Part shown: positions 31,413-39,848 of the stretch, in pieces
Layout of the letters: the number at the start of each line of letters is the position of its first letter
Numbering within the stretch: the stretch's first letter is position 1
NCBI RefSeq assembly: GCF_002080045.1
Contig: NZ_MUIN01000006.1
Coordinates: 389,093-453,092 of the forward strand
DNA: 64,000 bases
DNA from: Pseudomonas sp. Bc-h
GTDB lineage: Bacteria; Pseudomonadota; Gammaproteobacteria; Pseudomonadales; Pseudomonadaceae
Direction: 5' to 3'
Notes under the pieces: generated by a model
What the model saw: only the letters and a program-made list of their open reading frames with translations
The model's database searches: none
What the model was told of the DNA's origin: nothing
Translations under genes and position numbers: made by a program

Positions 31413-32171
31413 GTGCGTTTCGCAAATCTGGGCAGCGGCAGCCGGGGTAACGGCACGCTGATTGCGAGCAACGACACCTACGTACTGGTCGACTGCGGTT
31501 TCTCCCTGCGGGAAACCGAGCGGCGGCTGGACAGGCTCGGCATCAGCGGGCATCAGTTGAGCGCCATTCTTGTGACCCACGAACATGCCGATCATGTGCA
31601 TGGCGTGGGTTTGCTGTCTCGGCGCTACGATCTGCCGGTCTATCTCAGCGACGGCACCCTGCGCGGCATGCGCAAGCCGGTCGAAGCGGGGATCAGACTG
31701 ACAGGCGGGCAGGGGTTGCAAATCGGCGACCTGAGCATCGATGTGGTCTCCGTGGCCCACGATGCGCTGGAGCCGACGCAGTTCGTCTTCAATGACGGGC
31801 GCAAGCGTTTTGGTCTGTTGACCGATCTGGGGTCGTACTGTCCGTCGGTGCTGGAGAGCTATCGTGGTCTGGACGCGCTTATGATCGAGTCCAACCACTG
31901 CCGCGACATGCTTGCCCGAGGACATTACCCGTACTTCCTGAAACAGCGGGTCGGCGGGCAATTCGGACACTTGAACAATCACCAGGCTGCAAGCCTTGTG
32001 AACGAGCTGGGATGGCAGGGCCTGCAACACCTGGTGCTGGCCCACCTGAGCAGCAAGAACAACCTGCCGCATCTGGCCCGGCAATGTTTCGTCGACACCC
32101 TCGGGTGCGATCCGGACTGGCTACAATTGGCCGATCAAGATTCAGGGCTCGACTGGCGCGAAATCGCCTAG
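31413..32171 (+). CDS. MBL-fold metallohydrolase
   Basis: 252-residue metallo-beta-lactamase-fold hydrolase. The metal-binding motif is THEHADHVHG, and further ligands lie in VVSVAHDALEP, LLTDLGSYC and ALMIESNHCRDM. It resembles the YycJ/WalJ-like group, but its substrate is unknown. The GTG start directly follows the bamC stop, so translation is coupled. Position matches PA1012. Confidence 0.9.
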   Translation: MRFANLGSGSRGNGTLIASNDTYVLVDCGFSLRETERRLDRLGISGHQLSAILVTHEHADHVHGVGLLSRRYDLPVYLSDGTLRGMRKPVEAGIRLTGGQGLQIGDLSIDVVSVAHDALEPTQFVFNDGRKRFGLLTDLGSYCPSVLESYRGLDALMIESNHCRDMLARGHYPYFLKQRVGGQFGHLNNHQAASLVNELGWQGLQHLVLAHLSSKNNLPHLARQCFVDTLGCDPDWLQLADQDSGLDWREIA

Positions 32172-32245
32172 CGTCCCAAATGGGGCGACAGCCCAGCGGT
32201 TTTTAACGGGCGACTCGCCCAGACATTTTGCAAGCGGAGCCCATC

Positions 32246-32959
32246 ATGGAAAAACGTGAAGAACTCTACCGCGGCAAAGCCAAGTCGGTTTACAAGACCG
32301 ACGACGCTGACCGCTTGATCCTGCTGTTTCGCAACGACACCTCGGCGTTCGACGGCAAGCGCATCGAACAGCTCGACCGCAAAGGTATGGTGAACAACAA
32401 GTTCAACGCCTTCATCATGCAAAAGCTCGAAGCGGCCGGCATTCCGACCCAGTTCGACAAACTGCTGGCCGACAACGAAGTGCTGGTCAAGAAGCTCGAC
32501 ATGATTCCGGTCGAGTGCGTTGTGCGTAACTACGCCGCCGGCAGCCTGGTCAAGCGCCTGGGCGTCGAAGAGGGCATGAAGCTCAATCCATATACCTTCG
32601 AGCTGTTCCTCAAGGACGACGCCAAGGGCGATCCGTTCATCAACGAATCCCACGTCGTGGCATTCGGCTGGGGCACCGCCGAGCAACTGGTGCGCATGAA
32701 GGAGCTGTCGCTGAAGGTCAACGACGTCCTGAGCAAGCTGTTCGACGACGCAGGCCTGCTGCTGGTCGACTTCAAACTCGAATTCGGCGTGTTCAGCGAT
32801 GGCTCCATCGTCCTGGGCGACGAGTTCAGCCCGGATGGCTGCCGCCTGTGGGACAAGGACACCAAGAAGAAAATGGACAAGGACCGCTTCCGTCAGGGCC
32901 TCGGTGACGTCATCGAAGCGTACGAAGAAGTGGCCCAGCGTCTGGGCGTGCCGCTCTAA
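32246..32959 (+). CDS. purC: SAICAR synthetase
   Basis: The 237-residue enzyme links aspartate to CAIR in purine synthesis. Family elements seen: [14 protein letters not shown], the nucleotide loop [31 protein letters not shown], and [11 protein letters not shown]...[14 protein letters not shown]. The ATG at 32246 is preceded by GCGGAG. It is the last gene before tRNA-Ser. Confidence 0.97.
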   Translation: MEKREELYRGKAKSVYKTDDADRLILLFRNDTSAFDGKRIEQLDRKGMVNNKFNAFIMQKLEAAGIPTQFDKLLADNEVLVKKLDMIPVECVVRNYAAGSLVKRLGVEEGMKLNPYTFELFLKDDAKGDPFINESHVVAFGWGTAEQLVRMKELSLKVNDVLSKLFDDAGLLLVDFKLEFGVFSDGSIVLGDEFSPDGCRLWDKDTKKKMDKDRFRQGLGDVIEAYEEVAQRLGVPL

Positions 32960-33050
32960 AGCGCAAATCGCCGCAAGCATCTGAAAGAACGCGGAAATTT
33001 TGAAAAAAGGGTTCGCGTTTTTTCACCAAGCTGTTATGATGCGCGCCGTT

Positions 33051-33140
33051 GGAGAGATGCCGGAGTGGCCGAACGGGACGGATTCGAAATCCGTTGTACT
33101 GGCGACAGTACCTAGGGTTCAAATCCCTATCTCTCCGCCA
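33051..33140 (+). tRNA. tRNA-Ser (anticodon CGA), integration target
   Basis: 90-nt class II tRNA with the long variable arm, anticodon CGA in ATTCGAAAT and encoded CCA. A TATGAT -10 lies at 33035-33040. Its last 17 bases are part of a 22-bp direct repeat found again at 39849, so the gene is the attachment site of the downstream element and remains intact after insertion. Confidence 0.96.
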
Positions 33141-33145
33141 TTACA
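33124..33145 (+). repeat. attL core of the integrated element
   Basis: The 22-bp TCCCTATCTCTCCGCCATTACA covers the last 17 bases of tRNA-Ser plus 5 bases downstream. It occurs again, identical, at 39849-39870. The match ends sharply on both sides, as expected for a site-specific crossover region. Confidence 0.92.
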
Positions 33146-33150
33146 TAGAA

Positions 33151-33185
33151 GCCCTCGCAAGTCTTTGATTTGCGGGGGTTTTTTG
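33151..33185 (+). terminator. element-borne terminator after tRNA-Ser
   Basis: GCCCTCGCAA pairs with TTGCGGGGGT (one G-T pair) around GTCTTTGAT, followed by TTTTTT. It ends tRNA-Ser transcription in the integrated state. The host's own terminator is now at 39875. Confidence 0.85.
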
Positions 33186-33490
33186 TATCTGGTCGGTTTT
33201 GCATTTGACCACTCAGTTTGACCACTTAACTTTCACTCAAAACCATTTCCCCCCTATTTTTGGAAGTCGGTGGTGAGTCGAGTAAGAATATTCAGTGGGC
33301 CCAAATCCCTCGCAAGCCCAGAAAGTTCGCTGGCTGTCTTAACGACCCGGACTTCGGGTAATAGATGGGGTCTATAAGAATCGATAAATCCATGGGAGCA
33401 CCTGTAAGCGCCGCTGACGCACTTCTAACTGAATTGTAACGCCATGACAGCGACCCACAACTATCACCGCTCACACAGCATTGCAGAGTC
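33186..33490. other. left end of the element, non-coding
   Basis: Beyond the tandem repeats at 33204-33229, this stretch of about 300 bp holds no ORF with a ribosome site. It is the likely recombination control region on the left side and the downstream end of the serine recombinase gene. Confidence 0.5.
33204..33229 (+). repeat. tandem 13-bp repeats, left end
   Basis: TTTGACCACTCAG followed by TTTGACCACTTAA: two near-identical 13-mers in tandem, 58 bp inside attL. The same pair occurs at 39766-39791, at the same distance from attR. Probable arm-type integrase or excisionase binding sites. Confidence 0.8.
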
Positions 33491-34198
33491 TTATGGAAAG
33501 GCCAGACCAAGACGTTCCACAATTCGCTTGACAGTCATTGGTGCAAACTTACCACCACGCGCTGTTTTCACACCTTTGACATTCAAGTAATTTGCCATGC
33601 CGAGCAAGGTTGTAACACCTTCAAACATTCCCGACTGGATCGCTTGACGAAGTGATTCTGCATTGATGTCTGCAACGGCCTGTGCTGCTGCTGTAGCTGC
33701 TGTTGTTCCTTTGGTGTGTGCTGCTGCTCTACCAGCGTCACGACGTGCCACCTTGGCTTGGGCTTCCTTGTCACCGTTGTCTGCTTTGGTCTTGAGAGTA
33801 GCGAGTGCGGCAGTTGTGCGTTGTGCAATGAACTCACGCTCCTGCTGTGCTAGTGCGGCGTATATGTGCAACTGGAATGAATCAGCGGTTGGCATTGTCG
33901 CCACCTTGAAAGGTACACGTTTCATCAAGCCAGCAATGTGCTCAACGTCGCGTGACAAACGATCAAGCTTAGCGACTACCAACGTGGCGCCGTGCTTTAC
34001 ACACGCTTCCAATGCTGCTTTGCACTGCTCACGTTCGGTCGGTGCAATGGTGCCACTAGCAGTGTCTTCAAACTCACCGATGATTGTCCAGTTGTTGGAC
34101 TCGACAGCTAGTCGCACGTATTCACGCTGTGCTTCCAGACCCAAACCACTCTTACCTTGACCATCTGTACTGACGCGGTAGTAGGCGATGATCTTCAT
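33491..34198 (-). CDS. serine recombinase (resolvase/invertase family)
   Basis: From the ATG at 34198 (RBS GCAGGAC) the product has 235 residues. The N-terminal catalytic domain has the nucleophile S10 in [27 protein letters not shown] (79-84) with catalytic arginines, and [13 protein letters not shown] at the start of the E-helix. The C-terminus ([35 protein letters not shown]) is a recombinase-type DNA-binding helix-turn-helix. Its role may be element dimer resolution, inversion, or nothing in integration, as a tyrosine integrase is also present. It sits near the left end. Confidence 0.93.
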   Translation of the reverse strand: MKIIAYYRVSTDGQGKSGLGLEAQREYVRLAVESNNWTIIGEFEDTASGTIAPTEREQCKAALEACVKHGATLVVAKLDRLSRDVEHIAGLMKRVPFKVATMPTADSFQLHIYAALAQQEREFIAQRTTAALATLKTKADNGDKEAQAKVARRDAGRAAAHTKGTTAATAAAQAVADINAESLRQAIQSGMFEGVTTLLGMANYLNVKGVKTARGGKFAPMTVKRIVERLGLAFP

Positions 34199-34235
34199 GT
34201 TGGTTTGTCCTGCATCTGGCTGGTGTGAATCCATA

Positions 34236-34274
34236 TTAACATATCGCTGTCGCTCGTCAAAGGAGTGTTAACAT
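34236..34274. promoter_or_regulatory. repeated TTAACAT boxes upstream of the serine recombinase gene
   Basis: TTAACAT occurs at 34236-34242 and 34268-34274, 32 bp apart (about three helical turns). The right copy is embedded in the palindrome TGTTAACA. They could be operator sites or part of a res-type crossover site; this is a weak call. Confidence 0.3.
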
Positions 34275-34389
34275 GACAGCAAATACTTTTTACCCTATTG
34301 CATTATTTATTGGAGTGTGATGTGCACGAATGTACTGGTGATAGGAGCAGCCTTTGGTGATCAGGCGTGGGCTGCGTGGGCGGTGGTGA

Positions 34390-34587
34390 TTAGAGGATTA
34401 GCTGCTCTCGGCCATTTGCGGTGACTTCCAATGCCCCATAACTATTACCATCTCTGAGGTTTGAAGTGATGATTCCCTTAACAAAGCCATAACTGATAAG
34501 TCGGCGGCATGTTTCGTACTCCTCGCCCTTGGCGGCTTTCTGCCCACCATAGATCGCTTGGAGTAGTTGCATTTCGACATTGGTCAT
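34390..34587 (-). CDS. small winged-helix-like protein, 65 aa
   Basis: The chosen ATG at 34587 follows AAGGAATG. The sequence (MTNVEMQLLQAIYGGQKAAKGEEYETCRRLISYGFVKGI, ending in ALEVTANGREQLIL) has the helix-helix-wing pattern and the closing 'LTxxGRxxL'-like strand of small winged-helix domains. A DNA-binding regulator of the element is the best guess. I do not recognise the family. The frame extends upstream to an ATG at 34641, which has no good RBS. Confidence 0.55.
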   Translation of the reverse strand: MTNVEMQLLQAIYGGQKAAKGEEYETCRRLISYGFVKGIITSNLRDGNSYGALEVTANGREQLIL

Positions 34588-35097
34588 ATTTTCATTCCTT
34601 GGTTGCCGTACCTCAAGGTGGGTACGAAACGAAGATTCCATGGAGGGAAGCAGTGAAGCAAATTAATCCGACGAGTGGCTGTTTACAACAAGCTATAACA
34701 AGTGTATGCAACCTTTTTGCTGCATTTGCTTGTATTTGCTTTAACCCGAAGGGAATCTTTGGAGAAAGTGACGACTGTGCTTAACCGGAATCGCTCAGAC
34801 GTCAGTAAAAATCAGCCCTTTAGCGGTATTTGCACAGTAGGCTGTCACATGAATGACCAGGAATGCACCTGATACAGACTGTGTTGAGACACCTGATTCA
34901 ATCCTGTTTTGCTTTATTACTTATGAAGGCCATGGTGATGGTTATCACTTGATTCTGACCATTTTATCTACAGTGTAAAGATTGTAGATGCAGAAAAGCC
35001 CCTGAATGCTGTTAGGCATGCAAGGGCTTAGATGTTTTGGGTAACATTATGATCAAGCTCAGATTTGATTATAGAGGCTTGCAGGTGGTGTTTCGGA
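34588..35097. other. non-coding AT-rich stretch inside the element
   Basis: About 510 bp without a credible gene. It holds the minus-strand terminator at 34994-35029 near its right end and the promoter of the 65-aa gene near its left end. An origin or a small RNA could lie here, but I see no iterons or clear promoter-terminator pair. Confidence 0.4.
34994..35029 (-). terminator. terminator of the element's main operon
   Basis: On the minus strand AAGCCCTTGCATGC-CTAACA-GCATTCAGGGGCTTTTC forms a long hairpin with two internal mismatches followed by TTTTC. It lies about 70 bp past the last gene of the cluster. Confidence 0.75.
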
Positions 35098-35571
35098 TTA
35101 CTCAGGCACCACAACTTGAATGCCAAAAGCATCATCAATTTCTTTTTGCACCTCAGCATTCAACTTTGCTTTCTTGTCTGCAATCTTCTTCTGCTCAGCC
35201 AATTCCGCCTTTTCTAGCAATTGCAGCCTAAGCAGTTCGCGGTACTCTGTGAGTTCTGATTGCAACTCATCAATATACTCTTGCTTTACTCGCTCATCAA
35301 TCGCTTCTAGTTCAACTACCTGAACTGAATCAGGCTTGACCATATGCGCGTGATACGACATAGGCGATGTACTAATTGGGTACTTGCTCGAAAGGGTATA
35401 GCCAGCGTTATTCAATTCGATTACCTTTGTTAAAAAGCCGAAGGCAATTTCATCATGAACTGGTGTGCAGCACTGGGCTGTATTCCGATACATATGGTGA
35501 TAACCTGCCTGACGCTGTTTCAATTGAGATTGGTCAAACTTCCGAGGGGCACCCTTGATTGTGATAGTCAT
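35098..35571 (-). CDS. hypothetical protein with C-terminal coiled coil
   Basis: 157 residues, strong RBS (AGAAGGAAAT). The N-terminal half has scattered His, Cys and Tyr (GYHHMYRNTAQCCTPVHDEIAFGFLTKVIELNNAGY) without a motif I can name. The C-terminal half is a long charged helix (EAIDERVKQEYIDELQSELTEYRELLRLQLLEKAELAEQ..., quoted only in outline) that should form a coiled coil. Last gene of the element's minus-strand operon. Function unknown. Confidence 0.7.
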   Translation of the reverse strand: MTITIKGAPRKFDQSQLKQRQAGYHHMYRNTAQCCTPVHDEIAFGFLTKVIELNNAGYTLSSKYPISTSPMSYHAHMVKPDSVQVVELEAIDERVKQEYIDELQSELTEYRELLRLQLLEKAELAEQKKIADKKAKLNAEVQKEIDDAFGIQVVVPE

Positions 35572-35616
35572 TCTATTATTTCCTTCTGTAATTAGTTGTG
35601 ATGTTTGTTGCTGTTA

Positions 35617-35838
35617 TTAATCTTTCCGCCTAGCAATAAAATCAATCATCTTGCGTGTGATGGTCGACTTGTATTGTTCTATATCAGTTTGCTCAACCGT
35701 AGGTGACTGTACAGCCTCTACAGTTGACTCATTGATACAGCTGCTCTTCTCAACTGGCTTGAGTGCTTTCTGCATAGCCTGTCGTTCAGCTGCTCGTATG
35801 AAGCGTCTGATGAAAGGGTCGTCATTATTTGTGCTCAT
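35617..35838 (-). CDS. small hypothetical protein, 73 aa
   Basis: Basic N-terminal helix (PFIRRFIRAAERQAMQKALKP), a low-complexity middle, and a basic C-terminal end (KSTITRKMIDFIARRKD). A good RBS (AGAAGGAT) precedes the ATG. It lies 45 bp upstream of the 157-aa gene on the same strand. No family recognised. Confidence 0.6.
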   Translation of the reverse strand: MSTNNDDPFIRRFIRAAERQAMQKALKPVEKSSCINESTVEAVQSPTVEQTDIEQYKSTITRKMIDFIARRKD

Positions 35839-35983
35839 TTATGTTTATCCTTCTATGTGGTGTTTTGACGTTGTGGTTTCTGTCTCAATCAGACAGAGAA
35901 TTCATACTCTCAAATAAGCTGTAGCCCATATAGAATCGGCCTTTGAGGCATGTAGCCATCCAAGTGTACGTACTACCTCTGTG

Positions 35984-37396
35984 TTAGAACTCGCACTCTC
36001 TCATCCATGCCGGTACAGGTTTAGGCGGTACATACACTGGCTCTTGGAATGTGACAAGATTCGGGTTAGGCTCGTAATCATCCTCGACTTCGTAATGAGT
36101 GGTTGAGTAGTCCAACGGACCATCACACTGTTCTATGTTGAAGCTGGCGAACATTGCTTCTTCACATGCAGCTTCTTCTGCTTTTGCAATCTCATCTGCC
36201 AGCATGTACTTGTCAACTAGGCCGAGAGATATGATTGCATTCTTGATCACAGGTACTTGTTTAACAAGCTGGCTGTAGTCTTCTGCATAGTGGTTCTGAA
36301 TGGCACTGTCAGACTCACTGTAGTCCGGTGTGAGAGACGTTACGTTCAAATACTTACTCAGTGTATTCTTTACCATCTTGCGGTCAACCTGTTGGCCTTG
36401 TAGCGTGTCGAAAGCTTGAAAGCCTATGAAGTCACGGAATGTTGATTCGCTCGTATCCATGCGTAGCTCTAATGGGTTCCAGTGAACACCATATGGATTT
36501 GTAAGTACACTTGATAGTCCATCTTGATCTTGTTGGCGACTCAAGAAGGCAATTGCAACTTGTAGTACTGGTATCATGAATGTGATGTCATCTTTGTGCT
36601 GACCATCTGGCAATTGCCCTGACAATCGGCGGCATTCTTCTAACATTACGATGAATGATCGCTTAGTTGCATAGCCAAATGTAAATACTGGTTTGTCTTC
36701 TATCTTTGTTTTGATTGCCTGTAACTCATACATTGACATTGTTTCAAGTTTGCTCAGTGGCAATGTATTATCAGGATCGTTTTGGAATACCCATTTAGCC
36801 AAACTGTAACGCCGACTTATGTTGACTGGGTGTTCTTTGGCATAGTCGATCAATACCTTACCAAGGTATCCGACTACTTTATCCAAGACAACGCGATCAC
36901 TGGTTTTGTCGGTTACTTTCCACTTTGCTTTCAGTTGTTTCTTTGGGATGCACAATCCTTTGTCTTTGTAACTATTGTTGCTGTGTGCTTGGTTATGGAA
37001 TGCAGTGCCAATAAACAGGTTAAGGTGATGTAACAGTCCTACTGTGTCTTTACCATTTACTGGGGATATATGACAAAGGTGGTATTGAGACTTCTTCGTC
37101 TCACTGTTGTACCCGTATGTTTTATACTTGGCGTTACGTACTGCGAACAATTCAACAAGGTCTACACCTTGCAGACATTCGACTGTACCTGCTCGTTTGC
37201 ATTCTTTGGCAACCCATCGCCATTCATCTGACAGTGCAAGTTTCAATACTCGATTTTCAGCAACTGTCTGACGACGGTCTTTCTTGACCTTGGTGTAGGA
37301 TGTTGCACGACAGTTGGGGCAATACTTCGCTCTGATATGACTGGTGTTGAATTCTGCTTTACATGTTACGCACTGTTTTACTCGATTGACTGCCAT
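35984..37396 (-). CDS. zinc-ribbon protein with HNH-like region, element core gene
   Basis: The largest gene of the cluster, 470 residues from the ATG at 37396 (RBS GTGAGGA). Residues 9-29 form a zinc ribbon with C9-x2-C12 and C26-x2-C29. Residues 105-150 (YHLCHISPVNG...GLLHHLNLFIG...FHNQAH) resemble an HNH nuclease core, with H109, N126 and H134/H138 as candidate catalytic or metal residues. The rest is helical with an acidic, proline-rich tail. A DNA nicking, replication-initiation or homing role is possible; none is proven. Its start overlaps the end of the upstream RHH-like gene by 38 bp. Confidence 0.75.
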   Translation of the reverse strand: MAVNRVKQCVTCKAEFNTSHIRAKYCPNCRATSYTKVKKDRRQTVAENRVLKLALSDEWRWVAKECKRAGTVECLQGVDLVELFAVRNAKYKTYGYNSETKKSQYHLCHISPVNGKDTVGLLHHLNLFIGTAFHNQAHSNNSYKDKGLCIPKKQLKAKWKVTDKTSDRVVLDKVVGYLGKVLIDYAKEHPVNISRRYSLAKWVFQNDPDNTLPLSKLETMSMYELQAIKTKIEDKPVFTFGYATKRSFIVMLEECRRLSGQLPDGQHKDDITFMIPVLQVAIAFLSRQQDQDGLSSVLTNPYGVHWNPLELRMDTSESTFRDFIGFQAFDTLQGQQVDRKMVKNTLSKYLNVTSLTPDYSESDSAIQNHYAEDYSQLVKQVPVIKNAIISLGLVDKYMLADEIAKAEEAACEEAMFASFNIEQCDGPLDYSTTHYEVEDDYEPNPNLVTFQEPVYVPPKPVPAWMRECEF

Positions 37397-37637
37397 GGAT
37401 ATCCTCACTTAGGGACTTAGGGTTGTTTGCATTCTTGTTCGCATTCTTGAATAACTTGTTGAAGGTTGATGAGATCATCACCTGCACGGTATGTGTCGGG
37501 TTCACGTAGCCTGTCTTATCCATGATTGCGATAAGCTGTTCTACTGCTTCCGGATTAAGTCTAATCTTCACTTTTGACACTCCTGTTTGTGGCTGTACGC
37601 CACGTAGAATAAGGGTTTGAGCAATGTTGCCAGTCAT
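37359..37637 (-). CDS. ribbon-helix-helix-like small protein, 92 aa
   Basis: The middle part (KVKIRLNPEAVEQLIAIMDKTGYVNPTHTVQVMISSTFNKLF, about 23-64) has a strand followed by two helices, like Arc/CopG DNA-binding proteins. The C-terminus is polar and unstructured. The gene ends 38 bp inside the 470-residue protein's gene, so the two are likely translationally coupled. Probable autoregulator of the element's operon (inference). Confidence 0.62.
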   Translation of the reverse strand: MTGNIAQTLILRGVQPQTGVSKVKIRLNPEAVEQLIAIMDKTGYVNPTHTVQVMISSTFNKLFKNANKNANNPKSLSEDIHGSQSSKTVRNM

Positions 37638-37662
37638 GCGTACGTACTACCTAGCGTTACGA

Positions 37663-37917
37663 TCAACCGCTGATAGTGGTGGTGATATGTGAACCAGTTG
37701 AACGGTTGATAATGTAGCTCGCCACTGTTACACCGTGCTTGTCAGCGGCAGCTTTGATTGCTTCAAAGTGGGAGACGCTGAAAGCGAGCTTCACAGGGAC
37801 GACCACTTCTTTATTTGCTCGCCACCTGATTCCGCGACAGGTTGAGCCACAAGAAACAGCGTCAATACGATAACCAGACAGCGGTTTATTACAGGTCGAG
37901 CATTGTTTTACAAGCAT
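37663..37917 (-). CDS. small zinc-finger / RHH-like protein, 84 aa
   Basis: An N-terminal four-Cys site (C6-x2-C9 and C23-x3-C27 in CSTCNKPLSGYRIDAVSCGSTCRG) is of a type often seen in small phage and plasmid proteins. It is followed by a segment (VVVPVKLAFSVSHFEAIKAAADKHGVTVASYIINRS) with RHH-like pattern. First gene of the minus-strand operon. A DNA-binding role is inferred; no family name assigned. Confidence 0.65.
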   Translation of the reverse strand: MLVKQCSTCNKPLSGYRIDAVSCGSTCRGIRWRANKEVVVPVKLAFSVSHFEAIKAAADKHGVTVASYIINRSTGSHITTTISG

Positions 37918-37980
37918 AAGTTATCGCTCCATTTTAGAGTTGGTGTTAAGAGTTGAGGTATGTGTTGTGTATCAGGCAAT

Positions 37981-38010
37981 AAAAAACCGCACTGGTTTGA
38001 GAGTGCGGCT
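37981..38010 (-). terminator. terminator of the integrase gene
   Basis: On the minus strand AGCCGCACT-CTCAAACC-AGTGCGGTTTTTT is a good hairpin with a T-run. It lies about 200 bp past the integrase stop and just before the operon that begins at 37917, so it separates the two units. Confidence 0.88.
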
Positions 38011-38213
38011 TCTAAAGTTTGGCGGAGAAGGGCTAACACCTGCTGACTAGGAAGGAAGGCTAGGCAGTAGGGGACATGGGCGGTGGTAGGCTTCCCTCTC
38101 CTTGTGTTCGCCATTATAGCAAACGATTCGCATTTCTGTCAATACCGGGACCTATATTTCTCTTTCTTGTCAAGCATTTTGCTGACTTATTTTCGGGAGG
38201 TTCAAGCTCAAGG

Positions 38214-39749
38214 TCAATCAGTCGGGGGCTGGGAGATTGATGCTGAGAAGCTAAATGACAGGTGGGAAAGTGCGTCAAGCTTTTGCCTAGGGCTAGCACC
38301 CTCGTCGTAAACGTCGAACGTTACCAATCCGGTTTCATGACCAACGATGTTCGCGACGGTAGGACCGGGTACTCCGCCCCGCAGCAGGAGGGTGACTACC
38401 ATCTTCCGCACGCTGTGAAATACGTGGTGTTTTCCGAAACCCTGTGCTGTTTTCAATCTACCGAATGCCTTACTGAGGGAGTCGGATCGAATCCCGTACT
38501 TGTTTCCGGCTGAGCTTGGTAGGAGGAACCCTTCTGTACTATTAGTAATCAGGCGTTCTACCGTGGTCGACAGGGATGGATGAACAGGTATTTCTCTGAT
38601 GCCAGCAGCAGTCTTACTGTCGTCAATTTTGAAACTCAGAACACCTTCGACCTTTACCACCGATTCTCCGCGAAGCTGTGCCAGCTCCTCAATACGGCAG
38701 CCGGTGTAGGTACCCAGCAAAATCAAGTCACACAGCATCTGGTTGCCGCCTGCTTGGGCGACCCTGTAAAGGCTTTCAATCTGCTCTGGGGTGAACGCCT
38801 TCCGGGCTGCATCTGCCTTGGCTTTACCACGCACCTTGGGAAGTTCTTGGCCTTTGAATGGGTTGTCTAGACCCAGGTACAACTCTTGCCAGCGCGCATC
38901 ATTCTTCGTTACCCACCGCCAGAACGTCGAACCTGCTAACAAGTATTGAGCTTTGGTTTTGCTCGACAGGTTGAGGGTTTCCAGCCACGCGGCAATGGTT
39001 GCACTGGTCAGCGATGTACCTTGATCACGGAGGTAACCAGACAGCTTGATGAGCTTCGCTTCCTGCTGATCAATGGTCTTGGCCGCGATACCATCTTTCA
39101 CCCGGTACGCTCGGAATTGTTCCAGACGACGGTCTGTAATAGGTGAGACAGGTTTGTAGGTTGTTGGGTTCTGAATCAGTTCACGAGCTTCCGTCAACTC
39201 AAGAGGAGAAAGCTTATGTTTGTACTCAGCGAGCAGAACCATGATGTCGCGAGTGAGTGATGCGGTTCGCTTCACAGCATCGATGGGTGTGGGTGGGTCT
39301 GATTCAAAAGTTTCCTGCATAAGTCTTAAAAGCTCGGTTTTGCCTTTCTGTCCCAAATGCTCAGCATCCGACTCTAGACCTTGCTTGGACAGTTCGCTCT
39401 TGAACATACGATTGTACTGAGTGCTCGTGAGTCCTGAGCGTATGGGTGGATTCTTGATAGCGTCTAGCAAGCGTGCATCTATCTGGTGCTCCAGCGTCAG
39501 ACCTCTATCTGCCAGTTCGGGACGCCACTGGTCACGCACGATGAGCTTTTCTTCCTTCGCTGCCGCAATCTGAGCTTTCCACTGAGCAAGGATTGGCAGG
39601 CGTCTATCCATCGCTTCCGATTTGTTGCTGGTGCCGGTAGTCTTGATCAGCTTGGCACGTCCACCGAACGCATGACGCACGTCTGCTGGGACAGCCATAC
39701 GAACATACCAAGTGCTTTCGCCGGGTTTCTGTACAAGGTGGGTTGCCAT
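38214..39749 (-). CDS. tyrosine-type site-specific integrase
   Basis: 511 residues. The N-terminus (MATHLVQKPGESTWYVRMAVPADVRHAFGGRAKL) is of the DUF6538 type common in Pseudomonas island integrases. A core-binding domain (about 200-290) precedes the catalytic domain, which has all five active-site residues in order: R352 (TYTGCRIEEL), K379 (DDSKT), H445-x2-R448 (FHSVRK), H471 (VGHET) and nucleophile Y481 (DVYDEG). It starts 17 bp from the right-end tandem repeats and about 100 bp from attR. It should catalyse tRNA-Ser integration and excision; it appears intact. Confidence 0.96.
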   Translation of the reverse strand: MATHLVQKPGESTWYVRMAVPADVRHAFGGRAKLIKTTGTSNKSEAMDRRLPILAQWKAQIAAAKEEKLIVRDQWRPELADRGLTLEHQIDARLLDAIKNPPIRSGLTSTQYNRMFKSELSKQGLESDAEHLGQKGKTELLRLMQETFESDPPTPIDAVKRTASLTRDIMVLLAEYKHKLSPLELTEARELIQNPTTYKPVSPITDRRLEQFRAYRVKDGIAAKTIDQQEAKLIKLSGYLRDQGTSLTSATIAAWLETLNLSSKTKAQYLLAGSTFWRWVTKNDARWQELYLGLDNPFKGQELPKVRGKAKADAARKAFTPEQIESLYRVAQAGGNQMLCDLILLGTYTGCRIEELAQLRGESVVKVEGVLSFKIDDSKTAAGIREIPVHPSLSTTVERLITNSTEGFLLPSSAGNKYGIRSDSLSKAFGRLKTAQGFGKHHVFHSVRKMVVTLLLRGGVPGPTVANIVGHETGLVTFDVYDEGASPRQKLDALSHLSFSFSASISQPPTD

Positions 39750-39765
39750 ATCGACTGGTCTCTAT

Positions 39766-39791
39766 TTTGACCACTCAATTTGACCACTCAA
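39766..39791 (+). repeat. tandem 13-bp repeats, right end
   Basis: Two perfect copies of TTTGACCACTCAA in direct tandem, 57 bp inside attR and directly upstream of the integrase gene. They match the left-end pair (33204-33229) in sequence, orientation and distance to the core. They may bind integrase and also repress its promoter. Confidence 0.82.
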
Positions 39792-39848
39792 TGGGCTGAA
39801 AGCCAAGAGGTAGCGTAGTTTCTGGGCTGTAGCGGTGAAATAAGAGAG

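Noticed and set aside
30324..32084. 586-codon minus-strand ORF opposite bamC and the MBL gene
   Set aside because: Shadow frame over two well-supported plus-strand genes.
35098..37917. Known anti-phage defence system inside the element
   Set aside because: No restriction, CBASS, retron, Abi, TIR or Cas motifs recognised; the cluster is left as unknown.
37908..38114. 68-codon minus-strand ORF in the element
   Set aside because: It spans the integrase terminator hairpin (37981-38010) and has no ribosome site; its composition does not look coding.
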